From assembly GCF_028368935.1 (NCBI RefSeq), contig NZ_JAQNDK010000003.1, positions 1,550,001-1,614,000 of the forward strand: 64,000 nucleotides of DNA. Reading direction: 5' to 3'. Source of the stretch: Sorangium aterium (GTDB taxonomy: Bacteria; Myxococcota_A; Polyangia; Polyangiales; Polyangiaceae). Position 1 is the stretch's first letter. Every line of letters starts with the position of its first letter. The translations under genes were made by a program, and so were the position numbers. Of this stretch, positions 15,369-23,452 are shown in pieces. The notes under the pieces were generated by a model. It saw only the letters and a list, made by a program, of their open reading frames with translations, had not been told where the DNA came from and ran no database searches.

Positions 15369-18239
15369 TCATGTGGCCCCGGCGCTGCTCCCGAGGGCGT
15401 CGCCGAGGCGCGCAAGGTTCCGCGAGAAGATCTGCACGGACGGGTGCGACGGCCCGAGCGCCTTCGTGGCGATCGCCACGGCGCGCTCGATCTGCTGCCA
15501 CGCTCCCGACAGATCGCCGAGCGCCTGCAAGACGCGCCCGAGGTTGTTCACGATGCTCGCCACGACCGGATGATCCGGGCCGTACGTGGCTTGCGCGATG
15601 CCGAGCGCGCGCTCCAGCTGCTCGCGCGCTCCGGGCAGCTCACCGAGCGCTTGCAGCACGCTGCCGAGGTTGTTGCAGCCGATCGCCACCGCCGGGTGGT
15701 CCGGGCCGTAGGTCGCCTCGGCGATCTTCAGCACGCGCGCGAAGTTCGCGCGCGCGCCCTCGAGGTCGCCGAGGTCGCGCAGCACGCTGCCGAGGTTGTT
15801 GATGTCCCGCGCCACGTCCGGGTGGTCCGGCCCGTAGGTGTCCTCGACGATCGCGAGCGCGCGCTCGAAGTCGGCGCGCGCGCCGGCCAGGTCGCCGAGA
15901 TCGCGCAGCACGCGCCCGCGGTTGTTCAGCGCGAGCGCGAAGCGCGGGTGGTAGAGGCCGTAGCTGTGCTCGTCGATCTTGAGGGCCTCCTCGAACTGAT
16001 CGCGCGCTCCCTTGAGGTCGCCGAGATCGTGGAGCAGCCGACCGAGGTTCGTGCGCCCGATCGCGACCGTCGGGTGATCCGGACCGTAGGCGCGGATGTC
16101 GATCGCGAGCGCCCGCTCGAGGTGCACGCGCGCGCCCGCGAAGTCGCCGAGGTCGCGGAAGAGCGCGCCCAGGTTGTTGAGCCGTATCGCGACGCTCGGA
16201 TCGTCGGGGCCGTACGTCGCCTCGTCGATGGCGAGGGCGCGCTCCAGGTGCTTGCGGGCGCCCGGCAGATCGCCCTGATCCATGAGCACGCTGCCGAGGT
16301 CGTTCACGTCGCGCGCGACGTCCGGGTGATCGGGGCCGAAGCTCGCGATGTCGATCGCCAGCGCGCGCTCCAGGTGCGCCCGCGCGCCGCCGAGATCGCC
16401 GAGGTCGTGGAGGACGCTGCCGAGGCTGCGCAGCACGGCCGCGACCTTCGGATCGTCGTGGCCGAACACCGCCTCGTGGAGCGCGAGCGCCCGCTCCAGG
16501 TACCCCTTCGACTCCGCGAACGCGGCGCGCCCCTGCAGGTAGACGGCGAACCGGGCGAGGAGCCGCCCGCGCACCTCCCTCGCGACGTCGTGCGCTTCGG
16601 CCTGGCTCGCCGCGGCGAGCGCGTGCGGCAGCCATCGGGCGCAGAAGGGCCACGTCTCCACCTCGTCGCTGCTCTCGGGGAACGCGTGGTCGACGAGCCG
16701 GACCGCCGCCTCGGCCCACACCTTCCGGTCCTCGGGCGAGAGGCGATCGCGGACCACCGCCTGGACGAGGCGGTGCACGGAGAGCGCGCCTTCGTGCACG
16801 TCGATGAACGAGTAGCGGCGGAGCGCGGCGACCGCCTCGTCGAGCATCAGCGGATCGCTCAGCGCCTCCGCCAGCGCCGCCGGCAGGTGCGGCGCGGCGT
16901 CGGCGAGGCCCTCGCGCGGGATGTCATCGGGCGCCAGGTACGCGCACAGGCTCAAGAGGTCGACCGCGACGGGCGAGAAGCGCTGCGCCTCCTGGAACGC
17001 GAGGCCCCAGGTCGTGGCGATCGGCGTCGGGTAGTCCATCGGCATGCCGCGGAGCAGGAGCCCGCGCTGGTGATCGCCGAAGGCGGCGTGGTAGGTCGCG
17101 ATCGACGATCCCGTCTCCTTGATGGTCGCCGCGGCCTGCACCAGCGCGAGGGGGAGATCCCCGAGCGTCTCGGCGAGCTTCTCCGCGGCGCGCGCGTCGC
17201 TCTGCCCTGTCCGATCGAGCAGGAACTTCACCGAGTCGGCGCGGTCGAGCGCCGGAACGGTGAGCGGGGTGGCGATGCCGCGGAAGCTCGGGTTGCGCGA
17301 GGTGATGAGGATGTGCCCGGTGCGCGGGTGCGGCAGGTACGGGGCGACGTCCTGCGGATCGTTCACGTTGTCGAAGATGAGGAGCCACTTGTCGTTGCGC
17401 GACAGCCACGATCGGGCCGCCTCGATCGCGATCCGGTGATCGGCCTCGTTCTGCTCTGGCAGGTCGAGGGCCGCGGCGAGGCGCGCGAAGTCCTCGGCCG
17501 CCATGGCCGGCTCCTCGGCGCGGATCCACCAGACGACGTTGTACTGGCTCGCGTACCGGTGCGCGTACTCGGCGACGAGCTGCGTCTTGCCGACGCCGCC
17601 GAGTCCGCTGATCGACTGCGTGAGCGCCGCGGGCCCCCCCGTCGTGAGCGTGCTCCGCAGCTCGCTCAGGAGCTGGTCGCGCCCGGTGAAGCCCGGGTTG
17701 CGCGGCGGCAGCTTCTTGATGTGCGGCTCCGCGTCGGGCGAGCTCGACGGCCTTCGAGCGGCCGGCCGCTGCGTCGGCGGCTCCGTCTCGCGGACGGCGC
17801 TCCGGATCCCCTTCGCGATCTCCGTGAACGCCTCGCTCTGGTTGGGGTAGCTCGTCACGGGCCGCGCGCGGCTCGGCAGCGGCTGCAGCGCACCGAGCAG
17901 CGTCTTCTCCCAGGCGCAGGGCCGCAGGATCACGGGGATGACCCGGCACTCGCCGGCCTCGTGGCGAGCGATCGCCTCCCGCATCTCCGCAGAGAGCCAC
18001 GCGTCGGTGGAGAGGAAATCCGCGCTCACGAGCAGCAGCACGACCCGGGCCTCGCGCAGCCTCGCCGCGGTCGCCTCTCGCCGCTCCCTCCCTCCGCCGA
18101 GCGCGAAGCCCTGGTAATTCCGGATGACCCCCTGCCGTTTCAGCGCGTCGAGGTGGGTCTCGATCTTGGGCCGCAGGTCCTCGTCCCTCGGAGAGTAGGA
18201 GAAGAACACATCGGCGGGGCTCGTCGCCAAGGCAACCAT
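15369..18239 (-). CDS. TIR - NB-ARC - TPR protein (bacterial NLR-like receptor)
   Basis: This 956-residue protein has three parts. A TIR domain (about 8-150) starts VFFSYSPRDE and keeps the putative catalytic Glu (about 85, in LSAEMREA), but carries YQG where the paralogous TIR at 19490-20989 has WHD. The NB-ARC ATPase (about 175-515) has Walker A GLGGVGKT (Lys about 218), Walker B WLLIFDN, DLPLAL and a winged-helix end (SVHRLVQAVVRD). Nine near-identical 42-residue TPR units (about 559-936) have the consensus LGD..GA...LERALAI and YGPDHP.VA. By family knowledge TPRs sense a trigger, NB-ARC oligomerises, and TIR cleaves NAD. A ribosome site (agagga) supports the start. It lies 147 bp after the NB-ARC gene on the same strand. 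Confidence 0.92.
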   Translation of the reverse strand: MVALATSPADVFFSYSPRDEDLRPKIETHLDALKRQGVIRNYQGFALGGGRERREATAARLREARVVLLLVSADFLSTDAWLSAEMREAIARHEAGECRVIPVILRPCAWEKTLLGALQPLPSRARPVTSYPNQSEAFTEIAKGIRSAVRETEPPTQRPAARRPSSSPDAEPHIKKLPPRNPGFTGRDQLLSELRSTLTTGGPAALTQSISGLGGVGKTQLVAEYAHRYASQYNVVWWIRAEEPAMAAEDFARLAAALDLPEQNEADHRIAIEAARSWLSRNDKWLLIFDNVNDPQDVAPYLPHPRTGHILITSRNPSFRGIATPLTVPALDRADSVKFLLDRTGQSDARAAEKLAETLGDLPLALVQAAATIKETGSSIATYHAAFGDHQRGLLLRGMPMDYPTPIATTWGLAFQEAQRFSPVAVDLLSLCAYLAPDDIPREGLADAAPHLPAALAEALSDPLMLDEAVAALRRYSFIDVHEGALSVHRLVQAVVRDRLSPEDRKVWAEAAVRLVDHAFPESSDEVETWPFCARWLPHALAAASQAEAHDVAREVRGRLLARFAVYLQGRAAFAESKGYLERALALHEAVFGHDDPKVAAVLRSLGSVLHDLGDLGGARAHLERALAIDIASFGPDHPDVARDVNDLGSVLMDQGDLPGARKHLERALAIDEATYGPDDPSVAIRLNNLGALFRDLGDFAGARVHLERALAIDIRAYGPDHPTVAIGRTNLGRLLHDLGDLKGARDQFEEALKIDEHSYGLYHPRFALALNNRGRVLRDLGDLAGARADFERALAIVEDTYGPDHPDVARDINNLGSVLRDLGDLEGARANFARVLKIAEATYGPDHPAVAIGCNNLGSVLQALGELPGAREQLERALGIAQATYGPDHPVVASIVNNLGRVLQALGDLSGAWQQIERAVAIATKALGPSHPSVQIFSRNLARLGDALGSSAGAT
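15432..16565. repeat. 126-bp coding tandem repeat (nine TPR units)
   Basis: Nine in-frame 126-bp units encode the 42-residue TPR repeats of the receptor. The spacing is exact, with no insertions, and neighbouring units are much alike. This suggests recent internal duplication and possible unit gain or loss by recombination. Confidence 0.9.
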
Positions 18240-18386
18240 AGTTCCTCTCGCGGGCCTTAAAGTCTCACGACGGACCTGACGCGCAACGAGAATACGCGGT
18301 CGGAAAAGACCCAGGAAGAGACGGTAGTTGACGCTGTCGGCGGATACATGCGGGTCGAACCTCCATCGTCTCGTGGGGGGCTTGCC

Positions 18387-19463
18387 TTACCCCGACTCCG
18401 GCTCCGTCCTACCTTCGCGCTCCTCTTCCGTGCTCGGGGAGATCCGGCCGGAAGCCTGAACGATGCGGCGCGCCGCTTCCATCCATCGCCGCCGATCGTC
18501 CCGCCGCAGCTGGTTGCGGACGACGATCTTCACGAGGCGGTGAACGCTGAGGGCGTGCGGCCGCACCTCGATCAGCGAGTGCAGCCGCAGCATCGCGATG
18601 GCGTCGTCGAGCGCGAGCGGATCGTACTCGCCGAGCGACCGCCGAGGGATCGCGTCCATCGGCAGGAACGAGCACAAGCTGAGGAGCTCTGCCGCTGCCT
18701 GGTGGCTGAACACGGCCGCGAGCGCGCTCTCCCAGGCGGTCGCGACCGTCACCGGGAAGCTGGCGGGGCGCTCCAGGAGCGCGGCCGGCCGCTGGCGGAA
18801 CAGGGCGAGGTACTCCGCGAGCGGGCGTCCCGTCTCCTCGATGTACGCGCCGGCCTGCGCCAGGGCGAGCGGCAGATCGCCGAGCTCCTCTGCGAGCGCG
18901 TCGGCCGACTCCGCGTCGGTCTCGCCCGTGCGCTGGAGCAGGAAGCGCACCGACTCGGCGCGCTCGATACCGCGGACGTTCACCGTCGTGAGGCCGCGCC
19001 AGATAGGGTTCTGCGACGTCGTGAGCACGCGGCCGCCGTGGGAGACGCTCGGGATATAGGGCTCGACCTCGCTCGGGTCGCGCACGCCATCGAAGAGGAG
19101 GAGCCAGCGCCCGCGACGCCCGAGCTTGGCGCGCACCGCGGCGACGGCGCGCGCGGGATCCAGCTGCTCGTGCTCGGGCAGCCTCATCTCCGCGGCGAGC
19201 GTGACGAAGGAGGCGTCCATCGTCGCCTGGCTCTGGCCGTCGATCAGGAAGACGGTGTCGTAGGCGCCGGCGTTGCGGTACGCATGCTCGATCGCGAGCT
19301 TGGTCTTGCCGGTGCCGCCGAGCCCGCAGAGCGGCGCCACGCCCCGCCTGGCGAGCGCGGCGCCGATCTCGGCGAGCAGATCGTCGCGCGCGGCCAGGTT
19401 CCGGCTGGTCGACGCGGGGACGCCCCAGATCCCGGGCGGCGGTGGCACCTCTGAATGGCTCAC
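18387..19463 (-). CDS. Stand-alone NB-ARC (STAND) ATPase, no effector or sensor domain
   Basis: These 358 residues are essentially one NB-ARC module: Walker A GLGGTGKT (Lys about 53), Walker B WLLLFDG (Asp about 125), sensor-like TTSQNPIWRG, DLPLAL and winged-helix HALSVHRLVKIVVRN. It aligns along its length with residues about 180-515 of the neighbouring TIR-NB-ARC-TPR protein (for example LLQRTGETDAE against LLDRTGQSDAR), so the two are paralogues. This one stops just after the winged helix, where the other continues into TPRs. It starts 26 bp after the SIR2-TIR stop, in a different frame, so the pair is probably co-transcribed. It may act in trans as the switch for the SIR2-TIR protein. 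Confidence 0.88.
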   Translation of the reverse strand: MSHSEVPPPPGIWGVPASTSRNLAARDDLLAEIGAALARRGVAPLCGLGGTGKTKLAIEHAYRNAGAYDTVFLIDGQSQATMDASFVTLAAEMRLPEHEQLDPARAVAAVRAKLGRRGRWLLLFDGVRDPSEVEPYIPSVSHGGRVLTTSQNPIWRGLTTVNVRGIERAESVRFLLQRTGETDAESADALAEELGDLPLALAQAGAYIEETGRPLAEYLALFRQRPAALLERPASFPVTVATAWESALAAVFSHQAAAELLSLCSFLPMDAIPRRSLGEYDPLALDDAIAMLRLHSLIEVRPHALSVHRLVKIVVRNQLRRDDRRRWMEAARRIVQASGRISPSTEEEREGRTEPESG

Positions 19464-19489
19464 CGGCTGGGTGCCGGCGCTCGGTGAGC

Positions 19490-20989
19490 TCAGGAGGGGT
19501 TTTGGGTGAGCTGCTCGACCTGCTTTCGGATGCCCTTTGCGATGTCGGTGAACGCCTCGCTCTGGTTGACCCAGCTCGTCACCGGGCGCCCGCCCCGCGG
19601 CAAGCTGGCCAGCCTGCCGAAGGGCGCGCCCTCCCAGTCGCAGGCGTCGAGGATGACGGGGATGACGCGCGCCTCACCCCGATCGTGGCGCTCGATCGCC
19701 TTCTGCATCTCGACGTCGTAGCAGAAGTCCGACGCGAGGAAGTCCGCGCTGATGAGCAGGAGGATGACCTTCGCGGTCTCGAGGTGCTCGGCGAGCGCCG
19801 CGTCGCGCTCCTCGCCAGCGCCGATCTCGCCGTCGTGCCAGCCGCGGATGACGCCCTTGCGCTTGAGGATGGCGAGGTGCGTCTCGAGCTTGTCGCGCAG
19901 CTCGCGGTTGCTCTCCGAGTACGAGAAGAACACCTCGATCGGGCTCGCCGGGGGCTCGGAGACGCGCTCGCGCCGCGACCCTTCGAGCGCCCCCGTCATC
20001 GTGACCGTGTCGTCGTACGCGGCCGAGTCGGGCGGGAGGTCGTACGGCGCGCCGAGCGGCGACGAGGAGGGCGGGAGCTCGAGATCGGGGATCGGGGGCG
20101 GAAGGATCGAGCGGCCGCGCGACGTGACCGCGCGCGGCCGGGGCGCGCACGTGCGATCGAGGAGCGCGAGCACCCGGTCGTGGCTGCCGTCGGGGGTGTC
20201 GTAAGGCAGGAGCAGGAACCCCATGTCCGCGAGCGTCTTGCGGCGGAGCGGCGTCAGGCTCGCGCCCGGGGCGATGACGAAGCGGGGCGGCGGCGAGGCG
20301 CCCGAGAGCGCGTGGATGTCCGCCAGCATCTCGTCGAAGTTGCCGTCGGCGCGCCCGAAGCCGATGAAGAGCACGGGGCACCTCGAGAGCACGGTCGTGA
20401 GCGACTTGCGCACGTCGGGCGGCGCGATCGACGCGAGGAAGCGCTCGCGCGCGAACACCCAGCTGTGCGGCTCCTTCAGCGTGCCGTGCAGCTTGAGGAT
20501 GAACCGCCGCCGCCACGCGACCTCGTCGGTGACGCGCCACAGGGTGTCCCACTCGAAGCCGAAGGCGCGCTCGAGCAGGTGGTTCAGGTTCGTGGTGAGC
20601 ACGGCGCGCAGCTTGTCTCGCAGCGCGGCGATCGCGATCGCGATCCGCGGCGGCTCGAGCCCCTCGTCGTCGAGCGCATCCTCGACGAACGCGTTGAACT
20701 CCGCTGGGCCGAGCGCTTGCTCCGCCGCGCCCAGCGCCTCGCTGTAGCGCTGCGATCGCGCGAGCGCCGCGACCTCGGCGATCGCGACCTCGTCGCTGGC
20801 CTGCTCGCGCACCCTCTCGACGAGCAGGTCGACGAGCTGACGCCACGTCGGCAGCCCGGCCGCGGCCGAGATGCCTCCCCCCACGAAGAGCACGAGCTCT
20901 CCGCTCTCGAGCGCCTCATGCAGCGCCTCGATCACCGCGGCGTCGACCTCCGCGCTCACCGTGTTCGCGTTGTCCATAAGGGTTGACAT
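19490..20989 (-). CDS. SIR2-TIR fusion protein, candidate NAD-consuming effector
   Basis: This is a 499-residue fusion. The N-terminal SIR2-like domain (about 20-285) has the NAD-binding loop VGGGISAAAGLPTW, the active-site TTN (Asn about 134; followed by LNHLLE, where many relatives have an Asp) and the active-site His of KLHG (about 168). A Pro/Ser linker of about 60 residues leads to a TIR domain (about 351-487) with VFFSYSES, WHD (384-386) and the putative catalytic Glu427 in CYDVEMQKA. In Thoeris, SIR2 (ThsA) and TIR (ThsB) sit in separate proteins that signal by cyclic ADP-ribose; here the two folds share one chain. The start at 20989 has a gagggg ribosome site; an ATG at 20977 is the alternative. 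Confidence 0.9.
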   Translation of the reverse strand: MSTLMDNANTVSAEVDAAVIEALHEALESGELVLFVGGGISAAAGLPTWRQLVDLLVERVREQASDEVAIAEVAALARSQRYSEALGAAEQALGPAEFNAFVEDALDDEGLEPPRIAIAIAALRDKLRAVLTTNLNHLLERAFGFEWDTLWRVTDEVAWRRRFILKLHGTLKEPHSWVFARERFLASIAPPDVRKSLTTVLSRCPVLFIGFGRADGNFDEMLADIHALSGASPPPRFVIAPGASLTPLRRKTLADMGFLLLPYDTPDGSHDRVLALLDRTCAPRPRAVTSRGRSILPPPIPDLELPPSSSPLGAPYDLPPDSAAYDDTVTMTGALEGSRRERVSEPPASPIEVFFSYSESNRELRDKLETHLAILKRKGVIRGWHDGEIGAGEERDAALAEHLETAKVILLLISADFLASDFCYDVEMQKAIERHDRGEARVIPVILDACDWEGAPFGRLASLPRGGRPVTSWVNQSEAFTDIAKGIRKQVEQLTQNPS

Positions 20990-21024
20990 CGAGCCCCTCG
21001 AGTCTATCGCTCCTCGGCGCCCAG

Positions 21025-21095
21025 CGCACTTTTGCGGCGCGTCGCGCGGCGAGCGCCGTGCGTGACGCGCGGCGAAGGTGCGGCGCAAAAGTGCG
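21025..21095. promoter_or_regulatory. 12-bp inverted repeat upstream of the SIR2-TIR gene
   Basis: The arms cgcacttttgcg (21025-21036) and cgcaaaagtgcg (21084-21095) are exact reverse complements 47 bp apart. Between them lies a direct repeat of cgcgcggcga, and just outside is a small palindrome gcgtc-gcgt-gacgc. The element lies 36-106 bp upstream of the SIR2-TIR start and 136 bp from the divergent gene at 21231. Paired operator half-sites for a regulator of the immune-like locus are the simplest reading. Confidence 0.55.
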
Positions 21096-21230
21096 TCGCG
21101 TGACGCAGGGTCGACCGCCCGACCAGGCGGCCCGCTGTGTTCGTGACGTCCCAGACGACCGACCGCCCCCTCGAGCGGAGTCGGAAGAGCTGAAACAGTC
21201 CGCGAGGCTGGAGCATGCTACGTCTCCGAC

Positions 21231-22196
21231 ATGCGCCCGGCGGCCCTCTTCACGCTGGCCACGGTGGCCTCGCTCGTCGCCTTCTCCCTGGCCGGCGCGG
21301 CCGCTCCACCACCCCGCGCGCGGCGCGCCCCGCGCCTCCCGGCGCGCCCGGAGGCCGCGCTCTCGGCGGGCGCCGAGGGCCAGCGCGCGCGCTCGCCCGC
21401 GAGCGTCGTCGCGCTGCGCGCGCCCGGCCCGCCCGCCGTCCTCGTGCGCGCAGGGAGCTTCATGATGGGATCGAGCGAGGTCGAGATCGCGCACGCGGTG
21501 ACGCTCTGCAAGCTCGAGCCGGCCGGTGAGCTGTGCGTCGACGAGACCGAGGCGAGCTTCGCGAATGAGCTCGTGCCCCACGAGGTGTACCTGTCGGATT
21601 TCTGGATCGATCGAACCGAGGTGACCGTCGCGAGCTACCGCCGGTGCGTCTCGGCCGGCGTCTGCGCCGAACCTCCGTACGCCTCCGGCGGGCAGCGGTT
21701 CGATCGGCCCGGGTATCCGGTGGTGCTCGTCTCGTGGAGCGACGCGCAGCGCTACTGCGGCTGGGCCGGCGGTCGCCTGCCGACCGAGGCCGAATGGGAG
21801 CGGGCTGCGCGCGGCGTGGCCGGGCGCCGCTACCCGTGGGGCCATGTCTACAACCCTTTCCACGCGAACCACGGGAGGCTGTCGTTCGACGAGCTCGACG
21901 ACGGCGACGGCTTCCTCGAGCTCGCGCCCGTCGGCTCGCTCGTGGCCGGCCGCACCCCCGACGGCATCGACGACCTCGCCGGCAACGTCGAGGAGTGGGT
22001 CGCTGATTACTACCATCCCGAGTATCCAAGCGGCAGCGCGAAGAACCCGCGTGGGCCCGACATGGGGGAGGAGCGCGTGCTGCGGGGCGGCAGCTACATC
22101 CTGGGCCGGCCCTGGCTGCGCGGCGCCGCGCGGGGGCACGACTCACCGACCAGCCGCCGCGCGTGGCGCGGCTTCCGCTGCGCCCGCGACGCCTGA
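21231..22196 (+). CDS. Exported formylglycine-generating-enzyme (SUMF1)-like protein
   Basis: This 321-residue protein has a signal peptide (about 1-24) and an FGE-sulfatase fold domain: GSFMMGSSE, FWIDRTEVTVASYRRC, PVVLVSWSDAQRYCGW, GGRLPTEAEWERAAR, YPWGHVYNP, DLAGNVEEWVADYY, VLRGGSY and the terminal RGFRCARD. Many bacterial members are not sulfatase-activating enzymes but binding or unknown enzymes, and no sulfatase is nearby, so the substrate is unknown. It is divergent from the SIR2-TIR gene and shares its upstream region; whether it belongs to that locus is uncertain. Confidence 0.88.
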   Translation: MRPAALFTLATVASLVAFSLAGAAAPPPRARRAPRLPARPEAALSAGAEGQRARSPASVVALRAPGPPAVLVRAGSFMMGSSEVEIAHAVTLCKLEPAGELCVDETEASFANELVPHEVYLSDFWIDRTEVTVASYRRCVSAGVCAEPPYASGGQRFDRPGYPVVLVSWSDAQRYCGWAGGRLPTEAEWERAARGVAGRRYPWGHVYNPFHANHGRLSFDELDDGDGFLELAPVGSLVAGRTPDGIDDLAGNVEEWVADYYHPEYPSGSAKNPRGPDMGEERVLRGGSYILGRPWLRGAARGHDSPTSRRAWRGFRCARDA

Positions 22197-22225
22197 GCCC
22201 TGGCGGACGACGCTCGATCCCAGGA

Positions 22226-22279
22226 GCGCGGCGGTGGGCCGCCGCGCGGGCCGAGGCGCGCGGCGGTTGGCCGCTGCGC
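22226..22279. repeat. Two tandem GC hairpins
   Basis: The first hairpin (22226-22247) is a perfect 9-bp stem gcgcggcgg/ccgccgcgc with loop tggg. The second (22258-22279) has the same left arm, loop ttgg and one G-T wobble. They lie 32 bp apart between the SUMF1-like gene and the metallophosphoesterase gene. They may be a double terminator or a pair of REP-like palindromes. Confidence 0.6.
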
Positions 22280-22301
22280 CGGAAGAGCCCATACTGCGCC
22301 C

Positions 22302-23246
22302 GTGAGGATCGCGCACCTCTCCGACCTGCACCTCCTCTCCCTCGAGGGGGCCATCCCGTTCCGGCTCCTGAACAAGCGTCTCACGGGCTACCTCAACCTC
22401 CGCTTCCGGCGCCACGCCATCCACAAGCCGCACGCGGTGCAAGCAGCGGCGCGGGAGATACGGCGGCTCGGCGTGGACCACGTCGTCATCACCGGCGACG
22501 TCTCGAACCTCGCGCTCGAGCGAGAGTTCGTCCTGGTCCGCAACTTCTTGCAGAGCGATCTCGGTCTTCCTCCCGAGCGGGTGAGCATCGTCCCGGGGAA
22601 CCACGACGCGTACACGAAGGGCGCGCACCGCTCGCAGCGCTTCTCTCGGTACTTCGCGCCGTACCTGCGCTCCGACCTCGTCCTCGACGCGCCTGGGAAG
22701 AGCGACGACGGCGGGGCCGGCCGCGATGACGCAGGCTCGGCGTTCCCCTTCGTGCACCTGCGCGGGCCGGTCGCGATCATCGGCCTCTCGACCGCCTGGC
22801 CGCGTCCCCCGCTGGTGGCATCGGGGCGGCTCGGGCCGGTCCAGCTGCGCGCGCTCGAGCGGGTGCTAGCGCACCCGGAGGTGCGACGGCGAACGCCGGT
22901 CGTGCTCCAGCACCACCCCTTCCACAACCCGGCGAGCCGGGCGAAGACCTTGCTGGAAGGCCTGGGTGACGCCGCGGCCGAGGGGCGGTTGCTGCGGCAG
23001 GTTCGCCGCGGCTTGCTGCTGCACGGGCACCTGCACCGGCGCATTCACCGCAAGCTGCACACCGAGCGGGGTCACATCGACGCCGTGGGCGCAACCAGCG
23101 CTTCGCTCCTTCACGACAGCGATGAACGGATGGCCGGGTTCAATGTCTACGAGATCGACGACGCGGGGACGATCGGGGGCATCACGTCGCACCGCTTCGT
23201 CCCGGGTCAAGACGCGTTCCGCGAGGTCCCGGTCCCCGAGCGATGA
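22302..23246 (+). CDS. Calcineurin-like metallophosphoesterase
   Basis: This 314-residue protein starts at a GTG and has no signal peptide. The dinuclear-metal motifs of the family are in order: DLHLLS, ITGDVSN, VPGNHDAY, LQHHPFHNP and LLHGHLHRRIH. That fits a phosphodiesterase or phosphatase of the 3',5'-cyclic-nucleotide phosphodiesterase (CpdA-like) type; the substrate is not evident. It follows the SUMF1-like gene by 105 bp containing two hairpins, so joint transcription is doubtful. Confidence 0.87.
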   Translation: MRIAHLSDLHLLSLEGAIPFRLLNKRLTGYLNLRFRRHAIHKPHAVQAAAREIRRLGVDHVVITGDVSNLALEREFVLVRNFLQSDLGLPPERVSIVPGNHDAYTKGAHRSQRFSRYFAPYLRSDLVLDAPGKSDDGGAGRDDAGSAFPFVHLRGPVAIIGLSTAWPRPPLVASGRLGPVQLRALERVLAHPEVRRRTPVVLQHHPFHNPASRAKTLLEGLGDAAAEGRLLRQVRRGLLLHGHLHRRIHRKLHTERGHIDAVGATSASLLHDSDERMAGFNVYEIDDAGTIGGITSHRFVPGQDAFREVPVPER

Positions 23247-23452
23247 GCCCGCCGCGCGCTCGGCCGTCCGCCGAGCGCTCCCCTTCGAATCGACGCTCCG
23301 CCGAGCGCCCCACCGGAGCCGCGCGCAATCCATCCGCTACACGCAGGACCCTCCAAGCGGGCGCGCGATGTTCGGGGCTCGGCGATGCCGTGACTCGACC
23401 GCAGCGGGGGCGCTGCGCGGGCAATCCGGTGGGGCTCTGGTCAGGAGGAAAG

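Noticed and set aside
15432-16565. CRISPR-like regular repeat
   Set aside because: The 126-bp periodic units are in-frame protein-coding TPR repeats without unique spacers or a cas gene.
15444-18260. 938-residue plus-strand open frame opposite the TIR-NB-ARC-TPR gene
   Set aside because: It is an antisense shadow made of Arg/Glu/Val-rich repeats that mirror the TPR units; no domain matches.
19442-20986. 514-residue plus-strand frame opposite SIR2-TIR
   Set aside because: It has no recognisable domain and has the amino-acid bias of a reverse-strand shadow in GC-rich DNA; the minus frame has clear SIR2 and TIR motifs.
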